A stretch of 60,000 bases of DNA from positions 53,834,312-53,894,311 of the forward strand of contig NC_087066.1 in the NCBI RefSeq assembly GCF_963678635.1, given 5' to 3'. The position numbers and the translations under genes are program-made. This DNA is from Symsagittifera roscoffensis. Lineage: Eukaryota; Xenacoelomorpha; Acoela; Convolutidae. Under the pieces are notes generated by a model. The model was given only the letters and a program-made list of their open reading frames with translations. It was not told where the DNA came from and searched no databases. This document shows, piece by piece, positions 10,624 to 22,376 of this stretch; within the stretch, counting starts at the first letter, position 1, and each line of letters opens with the position of its first letter.

Positions 10624-11744
10624 AGGTTCCCAAGAATTTGGAACCGGATCTTCCGTTCACGATACAGACTCGTCAGAAGGACGGGACAAGACCCAGAAAG
10701 AAATATAATCCTTACGGTGACGACTTTGTAGTGGATAGGATAGATCTGAAGAAGATAGTGGAAGAAGTAGTGGGTCTAGAAGAATTAATTGTGTCACAAG
10801 ACATCGACATAGTCGATGATCACGACGATGAGTGGGTCGACGACCGGTCGAAACCCGAGGTAAAATTCGACGACGAGCAACAGCAGTCACATGAACAAGA
10901 CTTGACGAACCTGGGTGTCTTAGAATGGCTGAACGAAATGACGTCGGACCCAGAGGAGACCAGTGTCACGATTCAAGAAGTAGATCGTGAAAGCATGAAA
11001 TACATCAAGACCGAACGAGATGATCCTTCCTGGGCTGCCCAGGAAGGACAACTACTCATTCCAGCTTCTAACCTCGACTTGATATCCGGTATGCGATCGA
11101 CGGGGATGTCGAAGGATATTTTTGTCCGGGGAGTGGGGGTAGGACTTACCCACACTGAAAACTTGATAATAAAAAAATTAAGAATAGCAAGAGAGACAGG
11201 AGATTTAGAAGCAGAAACAGGCGAAGAACCTAAGAAACCTGACATAGGGAGGGTAGTTGAGTCATATTTTAACCTACCAAATGAATATTCAAGTAACATA
11301 ATATTAACAGACAGTGATTTCATACTCACAAATAGAACATGTGCGATAGCAATAACAGCAGACATGAGTTTTAGGACAGCGTTAGCCGCAGATTTTAAGA
11401 GATAATACAAAAACGTGGAATTCCTTTGGAAGCAACGACCAGGAGTAGGGGGCGTAGCAGCCTTACCTCCGGCGGCGTCACAAATACCGGGAAAATACCA
11501 ATGCTTCTTGGTAACGAGGGCGACGGAAAAGCAGCAAGTGTACCCAGAGAACCTAGTCTTGTCCTTGACGAGGTTGAGAGATTTCCTCGTGGAAATGGAC
11601 GTGAAGGAGCTCTCGCTTCCAGTGTACGATCCGAACAGAGGACGACTGCATCCTCGGGAATTGTACGCGCTTGTACACGTGATATTCTCTGATACTAATA
11701 TACAAATATATCTACATAAGAAAAATTGCCTAAGTATAGGCTGA
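10590..11744 (+). pseudogene. Post-integrase segment with macro-like (ADP-ribose-binding-fold) domain
   Basis: After a one-base frame change the polyprotein continues with an Arg/Lys-rich tail and acidic linker. A domain at about 11290-11735 follows. Its order of blocks resembles OARD1/TARG1-type macro domains: a strand ending SDF, a helix ADFKR, WKQRPGVGGVA, a strand FLVTRATEK, a PENLVLSL helix, a KELSLP strand and a final DTNIQIYLH strand. An in-frame TAA at 11403-11405 splits it. The Asp of the first loop may be kept, but the glycine-rich ligand loops are not: the GAG-type loop reads RTALA and the GCG-type loop reads PNRGR. Catalysis is therefore doubtful. The fold assignment is from pattern recognition only. 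Confidence 0.55.
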
Positions 11745-12146
11745 GTGACGTGCAATAGGGTGTTAGGCTAAAGACTAAGTTGTGTGTAGTGTGTGATATG
11801 TGTGATATGTGTGGTATGTTATGTTATGTGTTATGTTATTAAGATCGTGGGTTAGAAGGGGTTAGTGACCATGATCAACTGAATGCCGATCTTAGGAATA
11901 GATCCAAAGTTTGGAATGTCCAATCTTAGGTCGAACTCCAAAATTTTAGAGACCGATTGATTGTAAGAAATTTTAGGATAAAAATCTTTTAATCTGAACT
12001 GTTTTTACGTAAATTTTAACGATATCTGTTAAGGTGAAACTGACAAGTGTGATATTCGTGACTTCTTTTCTAGATCTTGATTGATCGTTTAATTACTCAC
12101 CTGAGTCAAACCTTTGAATCAAACCGAATCGAACTTGAAGAACAGA
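11745..12146 (+). other. Spacer between the two coding blocks
   Basis: Non-coding, T- and A-rich, with a TGTGATATG/TGTTATGT microsatellite at about 11785-11840. It contains no ORF and no RNA gene that I can see. It could hold the promoter, splice acceptor or internal entry site needed to express the second coding block; no specific signal is convincing. Confidence 0.4.
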
Positions 12147-12824
12147 ATGGATAATTTCAACTTGGATGAATTGATGGACCTGGCAGAGGCATATGTAGGA
12201 CCGATGATAGATGCGATCTATCGTCGGCTAATGGATCGAGACTTTGCTCTGGAGGACCCAGAGGCAGTCATGTTGCTGACCGCCCTGATCAACATCTTGG
12301 GGCATGACAACCGTGTGGACCGCCCCACGGAAGTCCTGTTGATGGCAGCATATGGAGAGAGGGGAGTACTAGACCGCCCGAACATGAGAGTGATGAGGTG
12401 GAGAAACGGGGCTCTCTCAGGGAGTGACTTGGCGAATGAGCCTGGATTGGGAAGTTCTAGGACTTACCAACCAGGTCAAATGCCTATGCCCTACAAGCCC
12501 AAACCTGGGCTGACGAGAATGCATCGGGAGATGAACAGCGAGGCTGCCTCGTCTGGTTCACCACTGAGAGCAGCTGTGCCACCAAAGAGAGCGAAAGTAG
12601 AACAGAAGGTTCAGACGAACCAAACCATGCAAGATCTGGATGGGATGAAGGACGAACTGGAAAGAACGAAAAGGGAATTGGACGAGATTACCAAAACCAT
12701 GCTCAGTACGGAGGAAGATCGGGACATATGGAAGAAATTGTTCGAAGACTGCAACAAAAAGCAGGGTCAAGAAATTGAGCGCTTGAGGCAGGATACAAGG
12801 AGCGATCGGAACGGATGGCGTTGA
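12147..12824 (+). pseudogene. Second block, protein 1: N-terminal and coiled-coil segment
   Basis: The first ATG of the frame is at 12147. It encodes a helical N-terminal domain (about 100 residues) and a Pro/Gly/Ser/Met-rich linker. A C-terminal coiled coil follows (charged heptads around DELERTKRELDEI). The design resembles a retroelement ORF1 or Gag, but no zinc knuckle is present. The frame ends at 12824, while coding continues in another frame from about 12795 without a gap. One indel near 12790 thus separates this piece from the SGNH segment. Confidence 0.45.
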
Positions 12825-13504
12825 CAACGGCCGTGGAGAAAGTGATACCTGCAAGGAGTATTCCTCGTGGGCAGTCCCCGATGGAGCTCTTGACGCCTCG
12901 AGAAATGAGTCAGACAACGGAGACACGGCTCCCGACAGCGACAGATCGAGTGACAATCCCGGACCCTAGTGACACCTTGGGTGACCCCGTCGTGGAACAA
13001 ACGGTGAGGAAGCTGATAGAGACAGCTGGACGACTGGTCGCCAACAAGAATGCGCCAGGTTCCGGGGTGACTGCGCCCTATGGAAAGATCGATGACACGG
13101 ATAGAGTACGACTCTCCCAGACCGTGATCAGACAGGGAATAAGCGACGTGACGCCACTAATGGGGAGCTCTAAGGCCCCAGAAACAAGAATACAGAAGAT
13201 GCCAGCGAAGAAAGTGTCACGTGTAATAGACATACAAAAGAACAATCAATTGAGATATAAATTCACGGGAGTTCTGGAGACAGATCTGAGAGCTTGCTTC
13301 AATCGAGCGACTTGGAACCCGGCAGAAAACCTGCAACAACCGCCACTGGGGACATCACATCTGATACTGGGAGACAGCTTGGTCAGAGTACTATCGAATT
13401 TGAGGACCTCTTGGGTCACCACGGTGATGGTCTTCGGAGGAGCGACTATAGCCCAGTGTGATGATCCAGGTTGGAACGAACAACGTCTCGAGAAGTTCGG
13501 ATGA
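12815..13504 (+). pseudogene. Second block: linker and first half of an SGNH-hydrolase-like domain
   Basis: A low-complexity linker leads to a strand and loop, LILGDSLVRVL near 13365-13395, which matches block I (GDS) of SGNH/GDSL esterases. A hydrophobic strand and a GG turn follow. The frame then runs off at 13504. Block III appears in the next frame at 13470, so a small deletion broke the domain between blocks I and III. Confidence 0.6.
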
Positions 13505-16500
13505 GGAGGAAGCACTATCGGAATCGATGATGGTGTGCTTGTTTACTGCTCTCTGGCAGAAGTTCAACTGCGCGGTACTGACCATTTGCACTGTGCCTAT
13601 GAATGCAAGAAAATTGACAGCGGCAGGGAGAAGGCACAACGAAGGAGTGGTCTGGTGGAACAATATTTTGAGGAATCTCGCAAGTCGGAATGCCGGAAGG
13701 ATGATCCTCATGGACATCGAAGATGAGCTGAGAGCGATGGATGAGGCCAGGCTGACCACGGACGGCATCCACTTCGATAGTATGGAAGGACATGCTTGGC
13801 TTAACAGAGTCTTCCAGGAGCGATTGGATGAGTTGGAGGTAGAACTCTTTGACACAGGAGTGCTGAGGGAAGAAGGAGCATCGAGCGAAACGGTGATTAC
13901 CACCTTTGTGCCTCCTAACCTGGAAACACGCTTGGGGACGGTCCCGGCCGTCACGAATTATAGACAGCAGAGCTCCAGCGAACCAGGTCAAAGGACGGAT
14001 GTTCAAGATCGATTAGGAGAAGCACCGGTAAGGAGGACCATTCACCCTCGGAGAAGACTAGGACCTGTTAACCCATTCGAAGAGACAGCCAGCACGTCTA
14101 GATCGGACACGAGATCGGAGACGACAAGTACCAGTCGAGAGGAGAGACGCCCGGGCAGAGGCTCGTTGATGTGGTCAAGGTCCATACCATCTCCCTGGCA
14201 TGTATACAAAGATGAACTAATGAAGCTGGATCTCCAAAGGGTGAGCTTCATCGAAGATGCAAGGAGGATGCTGAATGGAGCGAGGCTATCCGTCAGCAGA
14301 CTGTACTCGATAACAGGCGTAGACTGGTTGATAGCCGCTAGCATAAACTTCAGTTCCACGACGGCCTTGAGATTTGCTGACCTAGAGGGACTGCCCTCTA
14401 ATAACACAATGGGACCAGTGAACGCGAGACCATTGCAGGATGTGAGGTTGAATCATGATGAGGAGAATCGGGAAGAGAGACCAGGAAGATTTCTGACGAC
14501 GAGAGCGCCGATTGGACAACATGTGAAGATGTTCAGGCAGATGACGACACCCCATGGTCATGTGAAGGAAAAAATATACCCGAAACTAGTGAGTCAAGAT
14601 GGTGATGTCCAAAGATACGGCGGATTGAAAGCGATAAAGAAAGATGAGACCATCTTCGCCGCCTATGACAAAGCAGAAATCATAGCCAAGATTATGATAG
14701 TAGCGAATTCAGAGTTCGTGTATACTTCCAAGTCTCTGTTTTGGCCGGACGTCATAATGTTGGCAGCGTTTGATCTGGACCTACTGCAATCGGTATCTCT
14801 GGCTATAGGGGTACAAATACAGACGGACATGAACCCAATTACGATCGTGTTTGCTGGCATCAATGACCATCTACACAGTAGAGGTTTTCTGAGCAGACTC
14901 AGAGATCCTACAACGGCAGAGAATGCTGTATGGCCAGCGATAAAAGATATCCCTGAGTCGATGGGTGAAGTGGTGGATGCGACGAAGGAGGGGTCGTTCA
15001 CCAAGGTGACACCGAGAGTAGTATTCGCGTTGTCTCCGGGGTATGCATATCTCCCGGATGGACTGAAATTCGTGTATGCGACTGTGACCTTGCTTTCGGA
15101 AGGGAAATATGATGTGATCATATCAGCCCCAAATTGCATGATAGAGATGGAGAATCTGAGGCCACTCAGGGCTGAACTACCTGCAGTGTGGTCAGATATC
15201 TCGAACGCGATGAGAGGATTCAAGGACCATGCGCTGCACATGTTAGTGTTGGACGAGGTGCTGGGATTGGAACTGTCCAATTTCAGTCGACAGCTCAAAC
15301 TGAAACCGGGAATAGACGACGACCATCGAGTGGTCGTAGCGATGTCCAACGACTTATGGTTCCGAGCAATGGAAGTGACAGGTGAAAACACGAGAAGAAA
15401 AAATTCCCAAGAGACTAGAGCTCATTTGGAGGCGATGGTTTTGAGAACCAAGCCGGAAGCCAACCAGTGGCTACAACTAAGTCCTAGAGTAGCGGCATTG
15501 GGTGCAGATGCATTTGAGCAAGGCCCTATGATGATCACGAAGATCCATGCCTACTTGTTAAAGAAGGTGAACCTGGCGGAAAATGCTGAAGAAAAGACCG
15601 CTGAATTTGTAAACAGAATGTGTCAGCTTACCCTGGAAACCTTCTGGACCCAGGAAGTGAAGAGACAGGAAGGCTTGGGACAGACGGACAGCATGCTGGA
15701 AGGGTTGGGAGCCGGATGGACCGCGTCCTTCTTGGCAAAAGTCTACCCGAAAGTCTCTCATTACTTGATAAAGGAATTCCTCCAAGCAGTAGTGGAAGTG
15801 TCAATAATGGAACTACTAGCCTTGTTCGTGACGTTTGGAGCAGAGAGTTTCGTGAAAGGACCGGCGATGCTGCTCACCGAAGGAATCCAGAACCTGCGGT
15901 TAGATAGGCTTCTAACACTGATTGCGATTACCCACGGAAACTTGGGAGGACTAATGAAGTTGACACGTTGTCCAGAGCAGATGAGAGAGAGGGTGAGGAA
16001 TTTAGATATGAAGAAATCCACGGACTCGTGGAATAAGATAAAAGACCTGAGACACACTCTTATCCAATATCTCTTACAACAAAATCGCTTTGGAACGGGA
16101 GAAGATGAGACTATCGAAAGAGAAGAAGATGGTAGACGACATGTTGGGGGCATTCTCCTCTTAACCGATCTGAGCTTGGCTATGAGAACCGATCCCTTAG
16201 CATTGATCAGAAGAGCCACGGAGTTTGTGACAGTGATCTATGGACCAGCAGTCACGTTTGCGTTCCCTGACGTTAAGGTGGAGGCGTATAGGAAGTCGGT
16301 GCTGCACCTGAAACTCATATCAGCAGTGGACGGTAGAGTACTGAACTGGTGTGAGCAGCACACATTGCGGGAGCTCATGAGTGAAGATCTGTTATTTGCG
16401 AAAATATCAGAGCCAGAGATGACAGTCATCAACTTTGACGATCACTTCCGTGATCGCATAGGAGAGGTAGAAAAAGGGCACATCGAGGTGTTTCCAAAGC

Positions 16501-16886
16501 TCTGGAATCTGAGACCCTATGACAAGACGAATGGTGAAATGACCAGAGTTCCTCGTCTCACTGCAGCATATCACAAAGTGAGAGAAGAGACGAAAGACTG
16601 GGGTGATTACGAGAAGCTGCCGGAGGCAATCCCTGAATTCCCTCTGACAAGAAGGATGTTGCTCGGAGCAGTCTCCGTGGTACAAACTCCTAGGTTGAGA
16701 GCATTTGAAACCAATGAAAGGAGAATAGGGAATTTCGTGGCAACGTTGGATACATACTTTGTGGGAAGAAATGCCGCCGTGTTACAGTACACACGATTTG
16801 CCTATACGGATCAAGCGACGAGAAGGCGAATAAGCAACGCCGCGACCACAAGCCTGGAAGATTTGACGAGGAATGGGCGGGATTAG
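13458..16886 (+). pseudogene. Second block: rest of SGNH-like domain plus a ~1000-residue unknown protein
   Basis: The first 140 residues hold SGNH block III (QVGTNN, near 13473) and block V (TDGIHFD, near 13760), completing the domain begun in the previous frame. An Arg/Ser/Thr-rich linker follows (about 13900-14160). The rest, to 16886, is an unbroken helical protein. One stretch, TIVFAGINDH near 14850, again looks like an SGNH block III, but no GDS block precedes it, so a second hydrolase-like fold is only a suggestion. I recognise no polymerase, helicase, protease or capsid motif. The length (1142 codons without a stop) argues for past selection. Confidence 0.5.
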
Positions 16887-16897
16887 GCTTAGCGCCT

Positions 16898-19800
16898 ATG
16901 AAGATGAGAGGCACGACCGAACTGCCTGAGGCCTCCTTGATCCTGACTAGTGTGAAACCGGAGTTGACGGTAGTAGGAACGCTGCGGACGAGAACCTTCC
17001 TAGCACCCTTCGGTCGTGAGGAAATCAAAGTGGTCCATGGAGAAGAGGAAGATAGATCGGCCGGTACATTGATCAAACCGAAGTTTCCGGGAGGAGCCGA
17101 CACTGGAAAGCAAGGACCCTCACGCTCGAAGAGGGATAAGTCAGAAGGAGATGATGGACAGGGAGGAAGCCGTCAAACCGAAGAACCCATGCAACAAGAT
17201 GCAAGTCAAGCTGGTGGGGAAGACGACAGGGCATCGATAGGAGGAGTATCCAGCCTGGATTTCAATATCTTCAGTGATCTTGAGAACAACGCGTTGGAGA
17301 CGAGTGAGCCAGCGGATGAAGGCATTTCGACACTGGATCCTCCGTCAGCCTTTACAGAAATGAAACGGAATTTGCCGGAGAGCAGCTCTCCTGGCAATTC
17401 AAGAAATGTCAAACAAAGAATCCCCATGGAATCACCTAGAAGAAGAAGAATAGAGGGCTCAGCCAGAGTACCTTTCTTGGGAACGTTGCCCGAAGAAGAG
17501 TGGGAAGTACATCACCGAGACCATGAAAGTAGGACGGGATGCAGATTGGACAGAGTGGCGTTCATGGAAGAAGTCTGGACAGTGGTTCAGAGCTATGGGA
17601 CCCAGTCCATTTTGAAAACAGGTCTCAACCGACCGTTGATGCGGGAAGTCCTTGATAAGCTTGATGAGTGTGAAGGGAGATTGAGTGAGTTGTTGATTGA
17701 CTCAGCCACTGATGAAAGTGAAGCGAACTCTCCCATCAAGATGACACCGCAATGCGATAAAGGAGAGGTGGTGTATCTGTCAAGAACCAGGAAAGGAACG
17801 ATGCGATCGAAATTGGTGATTGATAAGATCAACGAGATGAAAATGAAGTTAGGCAGCAGAGTGATGCCGAGGAGAGTAGGAAAGACGAAGGTGGATTCGG
17901 AGATATTGATAAAAGCTGTCAATTCAGCGAAAAGGAAACGAGTCGAAGAGGTCATGGATTTGGGACAATGTGATTATCAATTGCCTGGTACGGATAAAAT
18001 GTTGACTGTTATAGCGATGGTGCCACCCATTCTCATGGCGGGAACAAAGTCAACAGGTTACAAATCCAAAAGGAGTGACCGCGCTATGACCGGAGCGACC
18101 TTAGAAATGGAAATACTCAGCCAATGTGGAGAGAGCACAATGGAAGACTTTAAGCCATCTCCCATGAATCACGGAAAGGGAAGTGTCGCAGGACAACTAG
18201 TACCAGTGGAGTATAACCGACTGACAGTATCGGAGGCTGTGTCGATAGATGAACCCGCCGGTGGATACATGGAGATGTTGGAGTACCGAAACTCGGCTAG
18301 AGGGTATGTGATAGCTCTGGAAGACAAGAGTGCCATGGAGGGTTATCTGGAGACAATGTTGCAAGGCGCGACCCTCAAGCAGAAGGCGTACGGGACTTTA
18401 GCGTCGTCTGAGATACAGGCAGAAACGATGGAGCAGTTGGTGAGCCTTCCATGGAAAGCAGTGGTGTTACTGTACTTCGAAGAAGGGATGAGGACTGCAC
18501 CAAGAATACACGCTCTCATGGCAGTACCTTACGTGAGAACCGAGTTACAACTGAGGTTTGCCTGGTGCATGATGGGACTGACTCGAGAAGAATATGATTC
18601 AGAAGAAAGGAAGAGGTCAAAAGAAGAGAAGGTTTTCTTTATGACGAACCTGAGGGATCTCATAATCCAAGAGGGAGCAGCAGTAGCGTGTGCGAAGCGG
18701 AGGGACGCTCTCTGTTTCATTCGATTCATGATAGAGCAGATTTCAGTACCTGCATAGAACACCTGTGTCAAGATGCTGAGGGAGGGAGATGAGCGAGCGA
18801 AAGCCTTACTCTTGCTAGCACTGCTGGATATGCAGCAAAGCAAACCAATGAGGGTTAATATGAAAGAACCCGAGGAGTAAGAGCCCATGAGAAAGATAGA
18901 CGAAATCAGGAGATTTTCAAACAAGGAGCTGAGACTCACTAAAGAATCTATGGGGGCACTACCGAAATCCAGTGAGTACTGTGGACCGATCAAGAAGAAG
19001 TCGTACAGCTACGTATCCGGAATCATAGGGATAGCGTACAACCCTTTCCTGAGTGAAGACATACGCGATTGCTTCTTCGATTATGAGCAGGCAGTGTTGC
19101 TAAGATTCTGGACGTCGAGAATTGTAACGATTAAGAGCGCTACCAATCCTCAGATCAAATTGGGACTGGTCTTGGAGGAAGAGGTGACAGCACCTTCCGT
19201 ACCAAAATCCGACAAAAGAGTGGAGTTTGGGTTGGGATTCTCAGATGAATTACTGAGGACGAGCTTGATGGTAGTGTGGGAATTGATGAGGCCATCATGG
19301 TGTCCTAGTTCCAACGCTGAGTCGATATTACGGGCGACACAAGACGTGCAGAGGGAGCTGAATGCAGATTGTAACCTGTGTGACCTTAACATCATATATA
19401 ATGTGATGATAACGGCCTCTAGGAGCAACGGGGAAGATAAAGTGGAGTTGCCTGGCTGGGGACCAGAAGACTGGGTCAAACCTGGTAGCTGTCTGGCGGA
19501 AGTCTGTGGACTGGAAGGTCACGTTTGTGGAGGTCTGGATTGTGTGAAAACCCTAGAGAGACAACACAAGCAATTGATGATACTGTTTGGGAATGTCGCG
19601 ATGAAAGCAAGGACGGAAACGGAACTGATCGCGGATTGCCATGGAGGAACCGAGGTGAATTTAGTGACTGCACTAGGATTCTACAGCATGTTTAGTTCTT
19701 TAGAGTCGCTATTGAATCTAGAACAGAGACATGAGATGGTCACTGCCATCAGTGTAGAAGTATTCCCAGGAGTTCTGCAAACCGAGCAGAAACACATAGG

Positions 19801-20263
19801 AAAATGGAGGGAAGCGATCGAGGCGGAAATGAACATCAGACACAGTGAGACTTATTGTAGACCATCGGAAGCACGATATTTGGTGGGCTCGACATTGGCT
19901 CCAATGTGCAAGAGCAGATACCCGGCGCATTTCGTAGCTGTGGATGTAAAGAGTACGAGAACGATGGTGGATCAAGCCTTCTCCGTGCCAAAGTGTGTGA
20001 GACTGACAAGAATGTCCAAAAAATCTTACGAGTTGCTATGTAAGATGTTCTCAGCAGTTCCAGAGAGAACAAAGGAGGAGTTGGAATCGATACTGGGATG
20101 GAAGTTCATGGGATACGTGAGTGGGAACTTCAGTGACTTTGAGAGACAGAAACAGAGAGGATCAACTTGTACAGATTACAATACAGTAGACGAGAATGAT
20201 GAAGTCCACCGAGTGATGATGGAAGTGGAACCATTACTGGAAGCTCACCATTACCGAGCGTAG
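16898..20263 (+). pseudogene. Second block, protein 2: large unknown protein, two in-frame stops
   Basis: An ATG at 16898, 11 bases after the previous stop, opens a frame of about 1120 codons. It is interrupted only by TAG at 18755-18757 and TAA at 18878-18880, with coding-like sequence between and after them in the same frame. The N-terminal 200 residues are acidic and Ser/Gly-rich, with GGSR and EEPMQQD stretches. The middle is helical. The last third has clustered cysteines (CNLCDLN near 19368, and EVCGLEGHVCGGLDC near 19500-19540) that could bind metal. No domain is recognised. Confidence 0.45.
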
Positions 20264-20264
20264 T

Positions 20265-20969
20265 AATCTGGTGTTGATCTTGGACTCTGGAGAGCTGCTC
20301 TCCATGGGTTTACCAGACTCATCACAGCCCATAACAATAGTGATAGTGGGAGTTATGATGGCGATACGATGGCTGGAAGCTCATGTAAGAGAGAACAATA
20401 GACAGGAGGCACCAACGAGAGAACAGTTGCGGAAACTGGATTGTCTGAAAGATTTAGATCTTTTTGAGACAACGTGCAAGATTCTGAACATTCCGATGGA
20501 AGTGAAAAAGATATGGGCAAGAAGACGATTAATGCCATGGTTCAGAGCTAACATGACTTCATGGTTGTACGAATATGCCAAAAAGCATATGTCGAAGCAC
20601 GGCAGAGTGTACAGTGAATATCAGCTGGTCATTGGAGCAGGAGCTTTCAAGCGAGCTTTCGTGACTCATCGGAATGCAGTGACCATCGCTGTGAAAAGAA
20701 TTTCCAGGACAAGTGAACGTAGTGGAAAGGAGAAGGCAGAGATGTTGAAGGAAGATTTGGAGAGAAATGTGACGTTGTGTCTCCACAACAGCTTCTGCAG
20801 GAACAGAGAATCTAACGTGGATCCCCTACCTTGTTGCAAACAGAGGGCAGAAGAGCAGAAGTGTTGGAGGACTGCTTCCAACATCGTCAGAATAGCTAAT
20901 GATGTGTTGCAAGACACAGAAACTGAAAGTGCAGAGTCAGTATCACAGGAGGAAGAGATGGAACATTGA
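20265..20969 (+). pseudogene. Second block, C-terminal segment of protein 2
   Basis: The frame is open across the junction with the previous segment and has no ATG at its start (first codons AAT CTG GTG). It is more likely the frameshifted tail of the preceding protein than a separate gene. It encodes about 230 residues: a hydrophobic strand, several helices, and a cysteine-containing C-terminus (CLHNSFC, CCKQRAEEQKC). No family is recognised. Confidence 0.4.
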
Positions 20970-22358
20970 CGAATGGTCGAAAGAACAAGATGCAAAAAGA
21001 AGGAAAATTAGAAGAATTTAGAAATTTTAGAAATTCTAAACGACAAAAAGAGAAAAAAAAACAAAGAAATGCGGAAAAAGAAGAAGTTAAAACTCAGTAT
21101 TGTTTTATGTGTGTGAAAAAATTCAAGTGAGAAACCAAGCAACCAAGTTGTAATTGAAAACTGAAGCATTTAGTTGAGTTTTGAACATTAAAGAATTTGT
21201 TGCATTTATAAATTTGCATTTTGATTTTAGTTAAGTGGCTTTAGAGACACTTACTTCCTATTGATTTAGAAAGGCTTGAGTGAAGAGTATATTTGAATAT
21301 TCCAGCCTCCATGATTGTTTTTAATCAATTAGGACGACTGATCACTTTGTGGTGACATGAAAGACTTGGAGAATCTCTTGAAGAGGGAGATTGTTTCATT
21401 GTTCTTTCTAACCACAGAGTTTCTTAGTTTTAATATTCAGGACAATAACAAGCAAGATTTCCGAAGGGAAGAAGCATAGTAGGGTAATTTTAGCTTGTTG
21501 GTTGGCAGGACTGTCCTGCAAACCAACGTCTTTTAAAAATCTAGGAGAAAAAGTTTTTAATCAGGACATTGACATTGGAAGTCGGTAAAGATGTTTTTAT
21601 CCTAGGTCATATCCTCAATGTGCAGATTAGTGAAAAAATTTGAAGGCTATAGTGACGTAGTATGATGCCATTTATATTCTGCAGTAAGTCGATATGACGC
21701 GGATAAAAGTAATTTCGTGCATTTTGTAAATTCTGTTCGATGACACTGTACCAATTTTACGAACCTTGATAGAATCAATGAGGACATTGACCGGACTGTC
21801 CGGGGAGTATGTGACATTCGACCAGAATGGATCAAAATGCAGATTCATCAGATTCGGAATTTTAGCAGCGAACCTTCCGAATTGACGGTTTTAAGAGATT
21901 AACAACGTTATTGGGACGATTAGTAAAACGGTTAAGGTCAAGATATTCTGGTATTTTGAAATTTTAAATTTTCGAAGTATGACGTCATATTTCTGAGAAA
22001 CGTCAGAAACGGCCTTTTTGGCATTTAACGGAATAAAAACACAACAGCATTAGTTGCGATAGTGATAACGACGAAGATCGTGATTGAAAAACAACAACGA
22101 ATTGCAGACGTAGCAGAGACCATTCCGAGATGCAACTATTGTGTCCCTACAATAGTTGCAAGGCCGTTGCGAACAACGGTGAAGGGTGGAAGACAGCCTT
22201 CCGGAAGGAAAATAAGGATCTTGTTTCCCCGGATTCAAGAATCCGGAGGGGTCTCGGGACTGGAACTTTTATCATCTTATATAAACTTTTAGCTTCCCTG
22301 TCATGTCCTGAGTTGAATTTAATTAACATCTGAATTCATTTTGCTAGGATGAGAAGCT
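20970..22358 (+). other. 3' non-coding region of the giant element
   Basis: AT-rich, no credible ORF. The final 250 bases have short perfect inverted repeats: 22132-22141 with 22150-22159, and 22229-22236 with 22239-22246. There is one more CCGGAGGGGTC motif (22240-22253) and one GTCCGGGGAGT motif (21799-21809). Confidence 0.5.
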
Positions 22359-22376
22359 AGGAGTTGGGGGAAAGGG
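22359..22376 (+). other. Candidate polypurine tract
   Basis: An almost pure purine run (AGGAGTTGGGGGAAAGGG) lies after the last coding segment, where an LTR retroelement would prime plus-strand synthesis. The sequence after it should be the 3' LTR, but I see no matching copy in the first 2.2 kb, so this stays tentative. Confidence 0.35.

Larger units (their letters stand above)
1..22376 (+). mobile_element. Giant, decayed Ty3/gypsy-type retroelement (extent approximate)
   Basis: Gag with two CCHC knuckles, an aspartic protease, RT, an RNase H remnant and an integrase lie in Ty3/gypsy order between 2.25 and 10.6 kb. A second block of same-strand reading frames follows to 21.0 kb. Both blocks share a purine-rich coding strand and similar codon use, unlike the AT-rich host DNA and the LINE to the right, so I treat them as one element. 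The leader (1314-1507) and the tail (22240-22253) share a CCGGAGGGGTC motif, which supports this. I found no matching pair of long terminal repeats, so the left end may lie outside the window. Two nested or adjacent elements remain possible. Many frameshifts and stops make this copy non-autonomous. Confidence 0.6.

Noticed and set aside
18529-18993. Long minus-strand ORFs inside the giant element (also 13391-13954 and 14663-15391)
   Set aside because: The purine-rich + strand gives few antisense stops; Ser/Leu-rich antisense translations are typical shadows.
1-22376. A pair of long terminal repeats for the giant element
   Set aside because: I compared the first 2.2 kb with 21.0-22.9 kb and saw only short shared motifs, no extended direct repeat.
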